A stretch of 64,000 nucleotides of DNA from Raphanus sativus. Its lineage: Eukaryota > Streptophyta > Magnoliopsida > Brassicales > Brassicaceae. The notes below the pieces were generated by a model, which was given only the letters and a program-made list of their open reading frames with translations, made no database searches and was not told the origin of the DNA. Made by a program: the position numbers and the translations under genes. Location: contig NC_079515.1 of assembly GCF_000801105.2 (NCBI RefSeq), positions 36,975,407-37,039,406 of the forward strand. Direction: 5' to 3'. This document shows positions 1-11,202 of the stretch, piece after piece (within the stretch, counting starts at the first letter, position 1; each line of letters starts with the position of its first letter).

Positions 1-377
1 GACAGCAATAACTATTACTATTGTTTCTGTATTTCAAAATTCAACTCTTGGAGAATATAATAAAAAATGTACTGTATCAGAAAACTGAAAAGCATGGGCT
101 CCTTGCTTTTCCAAATATTTATTGTATATTTATTCATCTTGGTATAATATTTTTATTTCTATCAAGTATCATTTTTAGCAAAAGAGTTGTTTCCAGTTAC
201 GGGTACAGGTAGACTGTACTGACAAGTGACAATAAATAACACGTGGATTTCTTGATCATATTACATTTAGTTGCTCTTGTCAATTGTTTTTTTTTTGACT
301 AAACTCTTGTCAATTGTTTTGGTTAAGATATCTAATTGTAATAAAATTGGAAGCTAATTAAAAATGTTGTCTCCATT
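1..377. repeat. Direct repeat copy A (partner 671-1048)
   Basis: This AT-rich segment recurs almost base for base at 671-1048, with a one-T length difference in a T run and no other change that I see. It begins at the first base of the window, so the duplicated unit may extend to the left. After the shared end the two copies diverge: copy A continues into unrelated sequence and copy B runs into a MITE. No coding potential is visible. The near identity implies a recent duplication or an assembly artefact. Confidence 0.9.
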
Positions 378-601
378 CATTTGATTAAATATTCCTTTAT
401 TCAACTTTTTCAGTTGTTTATATTATTTAAACATGAATGAAAAGGGCCACTACAACTTAATTGATGGCAAAACAAAGTTATGTGTAGAAATAGAAAATTG
501 GTTTTCATTTAAATAATAAATTATTCTTAAAAGCTTGTGTCAATCTGATGATAATAGAACTAGATGTGGTTAACCAGTGAAAATTATGAGAAAGTTTTGT
601 T

Positions 602-692
602 GTTTCTTGGCTAATTTGTTATTGAACTCACAGAAAGCTTGCTAAAGTTGGTTTTACTTACTTTAAGTATGACAGCAATAACTATTACTATT
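602..692 (+). repeat. 91-bp inverted repeat, distal arm (partner 2548-2638)
   Basis: This stretch is the exact reverse complement of 2548-2638, which lies inside intron 1 of the expansin gene. All 91 positions pair when read by eye. The arms are 1.86 kb apart and flank exons 2 and 3 of the gene. The distal arm lies about 0.9 kb beyond the expansin stop codon, so a read-through transcript could fold on itself. It is probably a copied piece of the intron; no terminal inverted repeats or target duplication were found. Confidence 0.85.
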
Positions 693-1048
693 GTTTCTGT
701 ATTTCAAAATTCAACTCTTGGAGAATATAATAAAAAATGTACTGTATCAGAAAACTGAAAAGCATGGGCTCCTTGCTTTTTCCAAATATTTATTGTATAT
801 TTATTCATCTTGGTATAATATTTTTATTTCTATCAAGTATCATTTTTAGCAAAAGAGTTGTTTCCAGTTACGGGTACAGGTAGACTGTACTGACAAGTGA
901 CAATAAATAACACGTGGATTTCTTGATCATATTACATTTAGTTGCTCTTGTCAATTGTTTTTTTTTTGACTAAACTCTTGTCAATTGTTTTGGTTAAGAT
1001 ATCTAATTGTAATAAAATTGGAAGCTAATTAAAAATGTTGTCTCCATT
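671..1048. repeat. Direct repeat copy B (partner 1-377)
   Basis: Second copy of the segment at 1-377, starting 670 bases downstream. Its first 22 bases are also the end of the 91-bp inverted repeat arm at 602-692, so the duplicated unit was probably joined to that arm before it was copied. It ends directly against the TA that flanks the MITE at 1053. Confidence 0.9.
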
Positions 1049-1052
1049 AATA

Positions 1053-1320
1053 CTCCCTCTGTTTTTAAATAATACATGTTTTGAAATTTTCACACTTTTT
1101 AATAAAACATATTAAAATTTACTTATTAGTGCATAGTTTTTTGTTATTTTATATTTCCTATATTTCTAAACCAATAAAATTTCAAGAAATGCAATTAATA
1201 TTTTTGAGATTCACAATTATTCATAATTAGTTGACAAAAATTACATTGAAAATATGAAAAATATATCTTTTTGAAACAAAAAAAATTCCTAAAACATACA
1301 TCTTTAAAAAACAGAGGGAG
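1053..1320. mobile_element. Stowaway-like MITE (Tc1/mariner type)
   Basis: A 268-bp element with terminal inverted repeats CTCCCTCTG / CAGAGGGAG, flanked on both sides by the dinucleotide TA (1051-1052 and 1321-1322). These are the terminus and target site of plant Stowaway MITEs. It is non-coding and AT-rich, and its interior resembles the element at 3602-3867, for example in a shared GCATAGTTTTTTGT stretch. It sits downstream of the expansin 3' end. Confidence 0.85.
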
Positions 1321-1557
1321 TATTAGATTCAGCAAAACTCTTGTAACCTTTCGAGTAATGCTCATACATAAATGAGAAACCACTTCGACAAAAGAAATTA
1401 AGCATGGAATTATTTATTAGTAATAAAATAAAGATCAAAGGAACATTCCCCCAAAAAAATAAAGGGCGAAGTTCATAAATAAGCAAAGAGTTGAAAATTA
1501 GCCTCACAAATAATAAAAAGCAAGCAAGACTTCGTAATTGTATCAAAGACCTTGTAC

Positions 1558-2847
1558 TCAGTGAAACTGGCCTCCAGAAGAGAAGGTTTGACCGAACCAC
1601 CAAGTAGAAGGAACAACGTTTACGAACGTCATCGTTTTACCGTCAAGAAGAGTAACTCTAAAAGAGAGTCTCTTTCCACGGAGATCGCCGGAGCTCTGCC
1701 AGTTAGCACCCCAGTTACGAGTCATTTGAAGCCAAGTCTTTCCCCTTGATCCTCTCACCGCAACCGCTTTCACCGCGCCGCTGGCGCCAATGTTTGATAG
1801 TATTACCATATTGAAATTACCTTGCCCTCTCATCGTGAACCTCACACCTCCTCTTCTTCTGCATCCCACCCTACATAATATGACACACTACAAATTTAGT
1901 AAGAGGATTTGAATGATGCTATATTTGTATGTGACTTAATTATTTATATATGTTTTTATCAAAAAAAAAGTTTTAACGAGATGAGTTAGCTAGCTAGAGG
2001 AAATATTGTTTATTTGCGTTTGAGATTTTTATATATATTTGATATATTTAGCAAAAAAAAAATATACATTTGATATAGTATTATGTGGAATTTAGCTATA
2101 AACAACACTATTGAGCATCAGTTGACAAACTCAATGAGAAATGGAATATTATATGTTCTTTTTAGAACAAATAGAACATATATTATGTTACCGGCGGTAG
2201 AATACGGGGACGATGCCTTCATTGCCGCGACGGGCGATGCGGAAGAAAGCAGGCATGGACATGTCGAAGTGGTGGCGAGGAAGATTGCACCAACCTCCAT
2301 TATTGTTCGATGGACAGAAGTTTGTAGCCGTCACCGTCACTGCGGCTCCTCGGAGACACCACTTCGGATCCGCCCGATAGTCACACCTCACTTGGTAACA
2401 CCCACCGCATGACTCACCGCTTCTGAATAGCGCACCACTTAGCGCCGCCGTATGGGCTCCGAATCCGGCGTGGTAAGGATTGTCATACCCACAAGCTCCG
2501 CCTATAATAGTATTCATCGAAATTAAGTTTTTTTTTTTTTGACGAAAAATAGTAATAGTTATTGCTGTCATACTTAAAGTAAGTAAAACCAACTTTAGCA
2601 AGCTTTCTGTGAGTTCAATAACAAATTAGCCAAGAAACGAAAGTTGGTTAGAAAGTTTAAGTTTAATATACAAAACAAAAGCATTAAACTATATAGCACA
2701 AATGGAGTTTTTACCAAGTGAGGCAGGGCTATCATTAACACCATAATACGTTGCATGAGCACTAATCCAGCCATTAGAACACATCCCCACACTTAACGTA
2801 CCAACCAGTAGAATAATCGTTACCAAGTATTTCCCCTTCATTTCCAT
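1558..2847 (-). CDS. EXPA12: Alpha-expansin, EXPA12-like (3 exons)
   Basis: Secreted wall-loosening protein acting non-enzymatically on cellulose-xyloglucan contacts in the growing wall. Exons 2847-2715, 2501-2192 and 1870-1558 join in frame to 251 aa with GT-AG introns. Residues 1-23 form a hydrophobic signal peptide that ends before [12 protein letters not shown]. The GH45-like domain carries GACGYDN, the spaced cysteines ([16 protein letters not shown]) and the HFD motif (HFDMSMPAF). The C-terminal CBM63 domain ends [14 protein letters not shown]. The length is normal for alpha-expansins and no break is seen. Position next to a thioredoxin m4 and UBC25, as for Arabidopsis At3g15370 (EXPA12), supports the name; sequence alone only secures the alpha-expansin family. 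Intron 1 (2714-2502) carries one arm of a 91-bp inverted repeat whose other arm lies 3' of the gene. Confidence 0.9.
2548..2638 (-). repeat. 91-bp inverted repeat, arm in EXPA12 intron 1
   Basis: Exact reverse complement of 602-692. It occupies the middle of intron 1 of the expansin gene, between the donor at 2714 and the acceptor at 2502, and so is present in the pre-mRNA. It probably represents the original copy. Confidence 0.85.
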
Positions 2848-2950
2848 ATCAATATTTTATATTTTTCTTGATTGTGACAAAGCGAGATTGAAAGAAAATG
2901 TTTTAGTTTAAAAGTGATTGATTGATGGAGAATGAAGCCTTTTGGACTCG

Positions 2951-2957
2951 TTTTATA
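2951..2957 (-). promoter_or_regulatory. Probable TATA box of EXPA12
   Basis: On the minus strand this reads TATAAAA, about 100 bases upstream of the expansin start codon at 2847. This leaves room for a 5' leader of roughly 70 bases. It is the only good TATA match close to the start. Confidence 0.5.
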
Positions 2958-3599
2958 GTGATCAGTATTAATAAATAACGCGTTTTGTCGGTGATTATTA
3001 CGACTTATTTCACTTACATGCACCGTAGTCTCTCAATCTCATTCTCATGCATGTGTTCGTTATCTTTCTTAGTTTTTATTTTTATTTTTGCATAAAATTA
3101 TCTTTCTTAGTTGGAACCTTTATTTTTTTTATAACTCTTGAAAATTCTCTAATAATTGAATATCAGTATAAACGCAGGAGAGTATATAATATTTCTCGTT
3201 AGAAGTATAGGAAAACTTGATGTCACATGGAGTAGTTAGTTTTCCTTATTAACTTGGTGGAAGTTGTTTAAACAACATTACCCAATAAAAAAAAAAAAAT
3301 AAACACCATTAATATGTGTTCATAGCTACAGTATGTAATAACAATTTAGCTTTCGTGGAGAATTACCCATAATACGCATCTAAATACCAATATTTGAATA
3401 CTACAAGATACATATGTTTAGCAATTAGCACTAGTAGTATAGTAAATAGTGCTACTAAACAGAGACTATATTATATACTATGTTAGGTAATTAATGCCTT
3501 GGTATCTGACAGCAACTACCATTTGGTTCGGATATTTCAAATATATCAGTGAAAAAGATTGGCACGGTTGACATTAAACGTTTCTGATATATAGCTGAA
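2958..3599. other. Intergenic, no gene seen
   Basis: AT-rich upstream region of the expansin gene. Only short spurious reading frames occur. I see no RNA gene or clear repeat before the MITE at 3602. Confidence 0.6.
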
Positions 3600-3601
3600 T
3601 A

Positions 3602-3867
3602 CTCCCTCTATTTTTTAAAGATGCATGTTGTAGGATTTTCACACTTATTAAGAAAACATATTAAAACTTAGTTATTAATGCATAGTTTTTTGTAATTTTA
3701 TATTTTCTATATTTTTAAACCAATAGAATTTCAAGAAATGCAATTAATGTTTTGAAACACACAATTTTTCATTATTAGTTGACAAAATATGCTTTGAAAA
3801 TATGAAAATACATCTTTTTAAAATAATTTTTTTTCCTAAAACATCTATCTTTCTGAAACTGAGGGAG
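3602..3867. mobile_element. Stowaway-like MITE
   Basis: A 266-bp element beginning CTCCCTCTA and ending TGAGGGAG, flanked by TA at 3600-3601 and 3868-3869. Internally it is similar to the MITE at 1053-1320, including the stretch ending in AATTTCAAGAAATGCAATTA, so the two belong to one family. It is more diverged at its ends. No coding capacity. Confidence 0.8.
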
Positions 3868-3869
3868 TA

Positions 3870-4502
3870 TTTAGTTAAGGCTTCGTCATGTCCGTATGTT
3901 CATTACTCATTGATGTTTTCTATAAGAGTTTGAGATCTAGCTGCTACATTTCAAATTACATTCTCCTATGATTTAAGTTTACAGATGCATTTAATGAGAA
4001 TTCACGACAAAACTCTTTGTGAATGACCTGTTTTAGTCTACTGATAAGATGTGGGTATCCAATTGAAATTAATCATAAAACAACGCGTTTTCTCATTACT
4101 GTTTAATTACTATATACATGTCAAGGCACATAGTATTTAAAATACTAAAATAGAAATGAAACACACATATAATATTGACATAGACGGATAGACCCGCGTG
4201 GCATTACTACATGTCCTATGCAGTACACAGAATCAAAGAGTACGGAAGCCTACATACTCAAAGACATTTATTTATGCATGTATAGGTTGTACGGTGAGTT
4301 ATAGAAGCTTAGGAAGAACAATAACATGTGGTTCCACATGGAGTAGTGCTTCTCATCCTCTCCATTAATGGAGTCGGTGAAGTTTTTTTTTATATTTAAT
4401 TATTTATCAAACAAGACAAAGTAAACCCACAAAACATAACAAGAATTACTACAGAGAAACTATAGTATGGTGGTTAAGTGAGAACGAGTCAAATTTGTTT
4501 TG
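3870..4502. other. Intergenic, no gene seen
   Basis: AT-rich spacer between the MITE and the thioredoxin stop codon. The part nearest 4502 is presumably the thioredoxin 3' untranslated region. No other feature was recognised. Confidence 0.55.
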
Positions 4503-5205
4503 TTACTCGACCAAAAACCTTTCTATAGTTTTCTCCAATGTCTCTCTAGAGACAGCTCCAGTGATACTATCTTTCTTCTCACCGTCTTTGAATACGATCA
4601 CGGTCGGAACGCTGCTTATTCCATAACGATTGGTTGTGTTTGGGCTCTCATCGGTGTTGATTTTGTAGAATTTGAACTTGCCTGCGAAGTCCTTAGCTAG
4701 TTGGTCAACGATGGGGTGAATCGTAGCGCATGGTCCACACCTTGGTTCCCAAAACTCGACCAATACTGGGACATCTGGTTCGAGAACCTGGGTTTGCCAT
4801 TCTGAATCAGACAGGTCTGGTACTGCGCCATCAAACAAACATGTTCAGTTAGATCTCTCAAAGTGAATTACTTTTTCTTTTTTGTGCAAGTCGTCCTCAG
4901 ACTACTAAACTGGAAAAATCTAGTTTAACCTAACAGTTATAGATTCACCATCATAGATTATACATAGAGCCATATGAACCATTCGTTTTTTTAGCCGAAA
5001 TTTTAAAGAACTATTTATAAACTGTAGGTCCCAAATTATTGATTTTAAAGAAAAAAAAAATTATTGATTTTTTAAAATTAAGATTAACCAAACCTGTGAA
5101 CCTGACGTGAGAACCAACCGTAACTGTTGAAGCAGATAAGATCGAGGACGTGATCAGCAGAGAAAGCACCAGGATTTTGGTGATGGAATCAAGCAAAGAC
5201 GCCAT
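4503..5205 (-). CDS. TRXM4: Thioredoxin m4-like, altered active site (2 exons)
   Basis: Plastid m-type thioredoxins reduce disulphides of stromal enzymes using electrons from ferredoxin-thioredoxin reductase. Exons 5205-5094 and 4822-4503 splice in frame (ACA G|TA CCA) to 143 aa. From VPDLSDSEW to the C-terminal ETLEKTIERFLVE the protein follows Arabidopsis TRX m4, including FAGKFKFYKINTDESP and the cis-Pro region SVPTV. Two things are odd. The canonical WCGPC reads RCGPC (context EFWEPRCGPC), so the conserved Trp before the first catalytic Cys is Arg; both cysteines remain. The N-terminal extension is only about 37 residues, against roughly 85 in TRX m4 as I recall it, so plastid targeting is doubtful. 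The gene is either decaying or changed in function. An in-frame Met upstream at 5250 lies in a low-complexity T/A tract and is unlikely to be used. Confidence 0.8.
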
Positions 5206-6473
5206 TGAAGCAGACACACAGTTTCTTTTTTTTTTTTTTTTTTCAGACACACAGTTTCAGTGGTAGAGAAACGTTTGTTTGGTTTTAGCTGCTCGATTTG
5301 AATGAGGCGAGAAACTGAGAGCACACACAAATGCGATGTGGATAATTGTTCTTTATGATTTAATCCTCGCCACATCATTCTTCACCATAGCGGCACCGTT
5401 GAAAAAAACTCTTCTTGGTTAGACCGATTATGTTACAAAACCAATTCCGGTTAAATAACAACATATACCAATTTGTTTTTTTCTTCCCACGAGCTTTATA
5501 AACTCGTTGCTGTTTTCTAAAATTTAGTTAAATACATAAGTACCAAATGACGAAAGTGAATATTATGAAAACTTTGAGATGTGTCGCAACTTGGAATTCA
5601 AAAGAAACCTTTAAAACAAAAAAGAAAAGAGAAGAAAGAGTAATAGTGACAAATTTATATAAACAAAAGAAAATAATAATTATCAACTTAAAGCCTGACA
5701 ATGCTGTGTATTAGTCTTTTTCATATTTAAATTATATGAATATATTTCTATTTATGGTTAAACAATTACATAAATTCAACTATAAAAGAAAAAAAGCAAT
5801 TATGTATAGCAAACATTCTACCAAAAGTTCATTTTAAATTATTTGATTTGGGATGTTTTTATCTAAATCTCGAACTTCGTTTTTCAAAAATAACAAACGT
5901 AATGGTAAGTGTTGATGAGATAACTTAATACTTTTTCCCTTTAATTGTTTTCTTATTTTTTAATTTTCCCGAAAAGTGAAAACCAAAAGATGGTAAACCA
6001 TAAAAGAAGAACCTGGAGAAAAAAAAAATCTTTGATTACGAAGATAGGCTTGAAAGTCAAAATCGAACTTATATGGTAACGTTTTTACTCACTTCACTGA
6101 GAGAATGTAGCTCATGGTTAAACGCTCATTTCTCTAAGAGAATATCGCTCTGAAAACTGAGCGTATGTTTTTTTTTTTTGACTATTTGAAAAACACATTA
6201 AAACAGTATTATAATTGCATTGTTTGCTGTAAAAAGATTGCATCGTTCTGTAATTTTAACAATTTTCAACCAATAGTAATTCAATAATCTCAACTAATTA
6301 TTTAAAAATTTACCATTTTTGCATATAAATCATAAAAAAAATTATTTTTGTGAAACAATTTTTTTTTCTCTAAAACGCCTATCTTAGCAGAAAAGAGTAT
6401 ATAAGGAAAAAAGAAGAGGATCCATGCTAATAAAGAAAGATTGAACTAAGTCCTATGCTCTGGTTCTTATGCT
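5206..6473. other. Intergenic, no gene seen
   Basis: Holds the thioredoxin 5' flank, including a long T tract at 5224-5244, AT-rich DNA, and the UBC25 3' flank near 6473. The stretch 6170-6395 has MITE-like composition but no recognisable ends. Confidence 0.55.
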
Positions 6474-8889
6474 CTACTTTCGTCTGCTACTGCTCTCTGC
6501 AACCTTAGTCTCTGATGGTTTGTCTTCTTCTTCTGGTTCGAGACCAAGGACGCCTAAAAGAATGAACTCCTTCAACAAAATCGTGTCCACAAAGGTAGCC
6601 ACATCTGTCATAAACTTCTCAGAACATTTCTCATCACTCACTTCCCCCTCTTTTATCTTTCCCCTCACCAAAGATGCCACTGGAGCTCCGTTTCTATAAG
6701 CATTACAGGCCTTCAACACGTCATGAGCACAGCTGAAGAAATGCCCATACGAAAAGTCTTCAAAATACTGCGAAATTCAAAACCAACACAAGAATCAGAG
6801 CCTCAAGATTTTTTTCTTGCGATACAAGAAATAGTGTGGATGGATGCGTTTTTAATTTTTAATTTTTGTTTTTACCTTGGGTGGCCTCCGCATGTTGTAG
6901 ACCATTGTCTTCAAAGAAAGTAAGAATGTGTTTTCGCTGTAAGCTTTAGAACTTTTCTCCCCGGATGCAGAACCTGCTGACCTCTCGTAGCCAGGCTCGT
7001 TGAAGTAAGGTTTTTGATTCAAGATTAGGCCTTGGATTGAGACAAGAACCTGTAACATTGTAGATTTGGTGGGGTTCCACATCTGACTCGCGGCACCACT
7101 CCAAGTGCCGAGAAGACTCAGACACACTTTCCCACTATTGTACAAATTGGGGTTGATTCTTAGCCCACCAGAATGGTAATGAACAAGCTAAACAAAACCA
7201 AAAAAAAGAACTTCACAATGAGACAACAAAACACACACTTTAGAGACAGTTCAAAAAGACTTACCGGTGGTACAGAAGGGTATGTATCTGGAAAGAAGAT
7301 ATCGAAAAAGAAGAGACCGTCATGGTAAGGAGTTCCATCAGCTCCAATAATCACCGCCCTCAAAAGATCCATCCTAGACTCATAAGCTCTGACAAATATC
7401 ATCTCTGTTGCAACAAAACAAAAATAAAAAGTAATTAAGTAAGTTGCTAATATTAAGCAGTGTATGTATTGTATATTATTACACTAACCTGGCAAATCAT
7501 TCTCAAGAATCCTCCACTCTTCTTGTATCCTTTTAGCCCATTCCTTTGAATGCTGAAAGTAGGAGAAAATAAATAGCGTCAGTTATTAAAAATTCAAAAG
7601 AACATTAATTGTTTAACTTATTGCAACCTTCGTTGAAGCTGTTCCATTGGAAGCATAATGGTGGTCCACCAAATCGTCGACGATGTCAAATCTTTTGAAA
7701 AACACAAACTTGCCAAGATAATCGTCCATATTTCTCTTAACTCTGCACGTATTCGAATCTGAAATAACCTCTTGCACCCCAGGCCGAGCATTATAAATTC
7801 CTTTTGGCTTCTTTTGTGTGGGCAGAAATGCACTAGAAGAAGAAGAAGCAGGAGCTGGAGCTGGAACAGGAGGCTGAGGGTTAAGATAAATCTGTGGCAA
7901 AGCGTAAGCAGAGTTCGGTGTGAATCCTTGTAAAGCACTTCCTTTTTTTGGTTTCTTGGAGCTGCTGCTGATGGTAGGTTCTGGTTCAATACCGTGTTCT
8001 TCACGTGAAGATTTGCTGGTTCCACTTGGTTTAGAATTTGGAAGCCAATCCATTGTCACCTCCACACCAGCTGGGAGCTCCTTCTCCTTGGCATCAAAAA
8101 GGGCTTGATACTCGGAGACGTAATCATCAGCCTCCTCCTCCTCCTCTTCCTCCTCTTCCATCTCATAGCCATATTGATCAGAATCGTCTTCGTAGATCAA
8201 AGAGTCTGGGTCTAGTAAACTATCTGATAGTGGAGAGGATCCAGGATTGGACTCATTGTTGTTAGTTGTGTCATAACCCTCACTAGCAGATTCCTAATGA
8301 CAAAGATAATGTCGTTTTTAGCTGAGAAAGGAGTTATCACACTAATGAATAACATGGAAAAATCAAAACACTTAACCTCTAATTGCTCATCGTCAGAAAG
8401 GGATCCCACTTGTATAGCCTTCCCTTTGTTCTTATTATCAACACTGTTGTTATCAAGAACATCACCGTTTTGCATTGCATCTGGAGTTGTGTCCTACATA
8501 ATATCCAATTGATTAGCAAAGCCTTTTGCGAGTTTTGTACAATTATTTAAGCAGTTGAATGTGTTCCAAGTAAAAAAGAAAAAAAGAAGTCAATCAGCTT
8601 AGAATGCACATCAAATAAAATAAACAAGATAAGTACAACTTATAATAATCTGAATACTAGAACAGTCAGTTAGGGTTTTTAGTGATCACAATAAACACAG
8701 CCGATCGGGAAACGAATACGTTTCTTTCGGGTGTGAATTAGGTAAATCGGTAAATTTTGGGATGCACAGTACTTAAACAGATTTACCGTCTAGTAAACCT
8801 AGATGGAGTAATTAAATAGATGCAAATTCAATATGATCATTAACCTTGTTAGTTGGCGTTAGAGTTGTACAAACGATCTCAGGCTCCAT
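6474..8889 (-). CDS. UBC25: Ubiquitin-conjugating enzyme E2 25-like (UBC25/PFU1)
   Basis: Large E2 enzyme that accepts ubiquitin from E1 on a cysteine and transfers it to targets. Seven exons (8889-8845, 8493-8377, 8293-7628, 7552-7489, 7404-7265, 7187-6876, 6767-6474) join without a break to 545 aa, close to the Arabidopsis length as I recall it. The first ~280 residues are acidic and low complexity (a Glu run after YGYEM). The UBC fold starts near HSKEWAKRIQEEW, includes the flap around FFFDIFFPDTYPSVPP, and has its catalytic Cys at about residue 366 in NSGKVCLSLLGTW. The family-typical C-terminal extension continues to VAESSSRRK. It lies beside MT3 and TRX m4 as in At3g15355. PHO2 (UBC24) is a relative, but the short acidic N-terminus and the neighbours favour UBC25. 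The 5' flank (about 8978-9004) has an imperfect TAATCA repeat. Confidence 0.92.
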
Positions 8890-10210
8890 TGAAAGATTTC
8901 CAGAGAATTGGATTTGCCACCACCTCAGAGAAGTAAAAGAAGAAGAAATCGAAGATACGCTTCTCTCTTCTAGCCCTATTTAATCATAATCATAATCATA
9001 ATCCTAATTAAATTATAAAAGGAAAACTTAACTAGAAGCGTTTTAATTTAAAGCTACTAATATATTAAATTTTTATTTAAAGTATTATTTGCTAATTTGT
9101 TTTTTAGCTCTGCGTTAATTTTCAACAAGTCAATACGGAAAGTTTCCGTCGGAAACTCAAGTCTAAGATGATGTGGCCAGTCCTCATTGGGGGGTTCCGA
9201 TTTTAATGCTGACATGGATATATCAGCAGTGATGATTAATGTAGCTCATTCTGCTATTGTAGATGCGCTTGTAGCCGCAGGATGTAAGATAAAAAAAATA
9301 TTGGGTAAATCCAACGGATGGGAACTCTTCTATTTAATAATCATAGCAAATCCATGTAAAATACTTTATGATTTCGATCATGAAATCTATCAAAGACCAT
9401 AATGTAGATTTGTTCTAATTCAAGCCTAGCACTCTCGGAATTTGTCGTTTACAAAGGCATATTTGTAGCGATGCATTTTTTTGAGCCGAACGAGTAGTCA
9501 ATCTGATTTCTGATACCACACCAATTATTAAAAGCATATGTATCGCAATGTCTTTTTGAAGTGAAGGAGTTGTGTCATCTGATATACAATCTTGGTTTCT
9601 GATAATTTTGGCGTAGAAAACTCTGGAGACTGGAGAGTGTTCCGGGTGAAAAAATCATGCGAGATTTTCTGGTGAATATTAGACAAATTGAGCAAATATT
9701 ATAACATATATCACAAAAATAAAAATTTAAGAAGTTTAAATTTGAAAGACCATTGTCACAAAAGTAATGGTAAATCATAACGTAAGTTACGTAAAAATCA
9801 AGTTTCTGAATGACGAGATTATATAATACTGACTTTGGTAATTTGCAGTAAGTTGTAGTTATCGCAAGAATTTAAATTTACCTCTTCCTTAATCCAATAT
9901 TCCAAATCTATACTTAAGCACGAAAGAAAAGCAGTAATGGATTACCAAAAAAAAGGAAATAGAGGAATAATGGAATATATATAGTGGGAAAAGAGTGAAA
10001 TGGACATGAGAGGTTGGCAATGAAAGCCTTCTCTTCTCCGTAACCCAAAAATATTCGGTTGCCACATAAACTTGCACAAGATTCTCCACTGTCTATCCAT
10101 GTATAAATTACATAACAATTGAAGTATGGTCACAAAGCAGAACAAGCAACACAAAACACACACAAGACCTGAAACAACTTCAGTTAAGAAAAGAAAAAAG
10201 AAAACAAATC
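8890..10210. other. UBC25 / MT3 divergent intergenic region
   Basis: Shared upstream region of UBC25 (minus) and MT3 (plus). It contains an imperfect TAATCA repeat in the UBC25 leader and short unconvincing reading frames at 9187-9402 and 9575-9778. No other gene is recognised. Confidence 0.55.
10102..10109 (+). promoter_or_regulatory. Possible TATA box of MT3
   Basis: TATAAATT about 100 bases before the MT3 start codon, followed by an A/C-rich stretch that looks like a short leader. A second TATATATA lies at about 9974, so the choice is uncertain. Confidence 0.35.
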
Positions 10211-10664
10211 ATGTCGGACAAGTGCGGAAGCTGCGATTGTGCTGACAAGACCCAGTGCGTGTAAGTCTTCTCTCTTTCTGTTTCACCACTCTGCCAAAAA
10301 AAAAAAAAATCTCAATATTTGTTGATGAATCTGAACGTTTTCTTATGCCCAAGAGACTAAAACCTATGTGTTCTTTCTGTTTTCTTACTATGATCTAGAG
10401 ATTGCGATTGACCTATGCTTTCTCTTTATCTAACTGCAGGAAGAAGGGAACCAGCTACACATTCGACATCGTCGAGACTCAGGAGAGGTAACTGTAGACG
10501 ATGGTTACGGTTATGGACTTATGGTGATGGTTATGTTGATGATGATTTTGGTTTTGTTTTGCAGCTACAAGGAAGCCATGTTCATGGACGTTGGTGCAGA
10601 AGAGAACGGTTGCCAATGCAAGTGTGGCTCTACCTGCAGTTGCGTCAACTGCACTTGCAACTAG
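10211..10664 (+). CDS. MT3: Type 3 metallothionein MT3 (3 exons)
   Basis: Small cytosolic cysteine-rich protein that chelates Cu/Zn and buffers metals and oxidants. Three exons, 10211-10260, 10440-10487 and 10565-10664, give 65 aa. The N-terminal domain MSDKCGSCDCADKTQC has the four cysteines of type 3 plant metallothioneins. A Cys-free spacer (SYTFDIVETQES, then YKEAMFMDVGAEEN) follows, and then the C-terminal domain with CQCKCGSTCSCVNCTCN. The short coding pieces fall below most gene-finder limits and split in the middle of codons (GT|G and AG|C), but all splice sites fit. A polyadenylation signal AATAAA lies at 10682. The gene sits beside UBC25 as in Arabidopsis (At3g15353). Confidence 0.95.
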
Positions 10665-10830
10665 AATCAAAATGTAATATGAATAAATGTTGATGTGAGC
10701 TCATCTAGTAAGCTCATATCTTTCTTTTTTTTTTTCTTTTTTGTTCACTAAGCTCATATCTTTCTTATGACTCTGTATTATGGTTTATGGTGTGTGATGT
10801 AATCGGTTTATGGCCCCTTATAATCTAATA

Positions 10831-11079
10831 CTCCCTCCGTTTCATAATAGTTGATGTTTTAGAAGGATAATTTTGTTTCAAATTAGATGAAGTTTTGAGA
10901 TTTTAAGGTTACTTTAACTTTATTGGAAACTGTTCAACCAATTAAGTTTTACACTCTTTTTTGTTATTGGTTAATTGATTTTAAAATTATATCTTTAAAA
11001 TATTTTTTATTAAAGAAATATAGTTTTCTTAATCTTTGTGCACTAGAGTAAAACATCAAGTATTATGAAACGGAGGGAG
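10831..11079. mobile_element. Stowaway-like MITE (CTCCCTCCGTTTC family)
   Basis: A 249-bp element with termini CTCCCTCCGTTTCATAATA and its inverted copy ending GGAGGGAG, flanked by TA at 10829-10830 and 11080-11081. It is nearly identical, in inverted orientation, to the element at 28897-29144. It lies just past the MT3 3' end. Confidence 0.88.
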
Positions 11080-11160
11080 TATATCATATTATCTACATGT
11101 TAGTTCTCGTTGTCTTGTCTCCATGCCCAAGAATCTTGCATTTAAAGTTTGTTGACTTGA

Positions 11161-11202
11161 TTTGCGGTATATATTTCAATTTTGCGGTATATATTTCAAT
11201 TT
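11161..11202. repeat. 20-bp tandem duplication
   Basis: The 20-mer TTTGCGGTATATATTTCAAT occurs twice in direct succession, followed by a further TT. It is a short tandem duplication in otherwise unremarkable AT-rich DNA. Confidence 0.9.

Noticed and set aside
5206..5250. Upstream Met start of the thioredoxin at 5250
   Set aside because: It would add a Lys run encoded by a T tract, unlike any transit peptide; the MASLLDS start at 5205 matches TRX m4.
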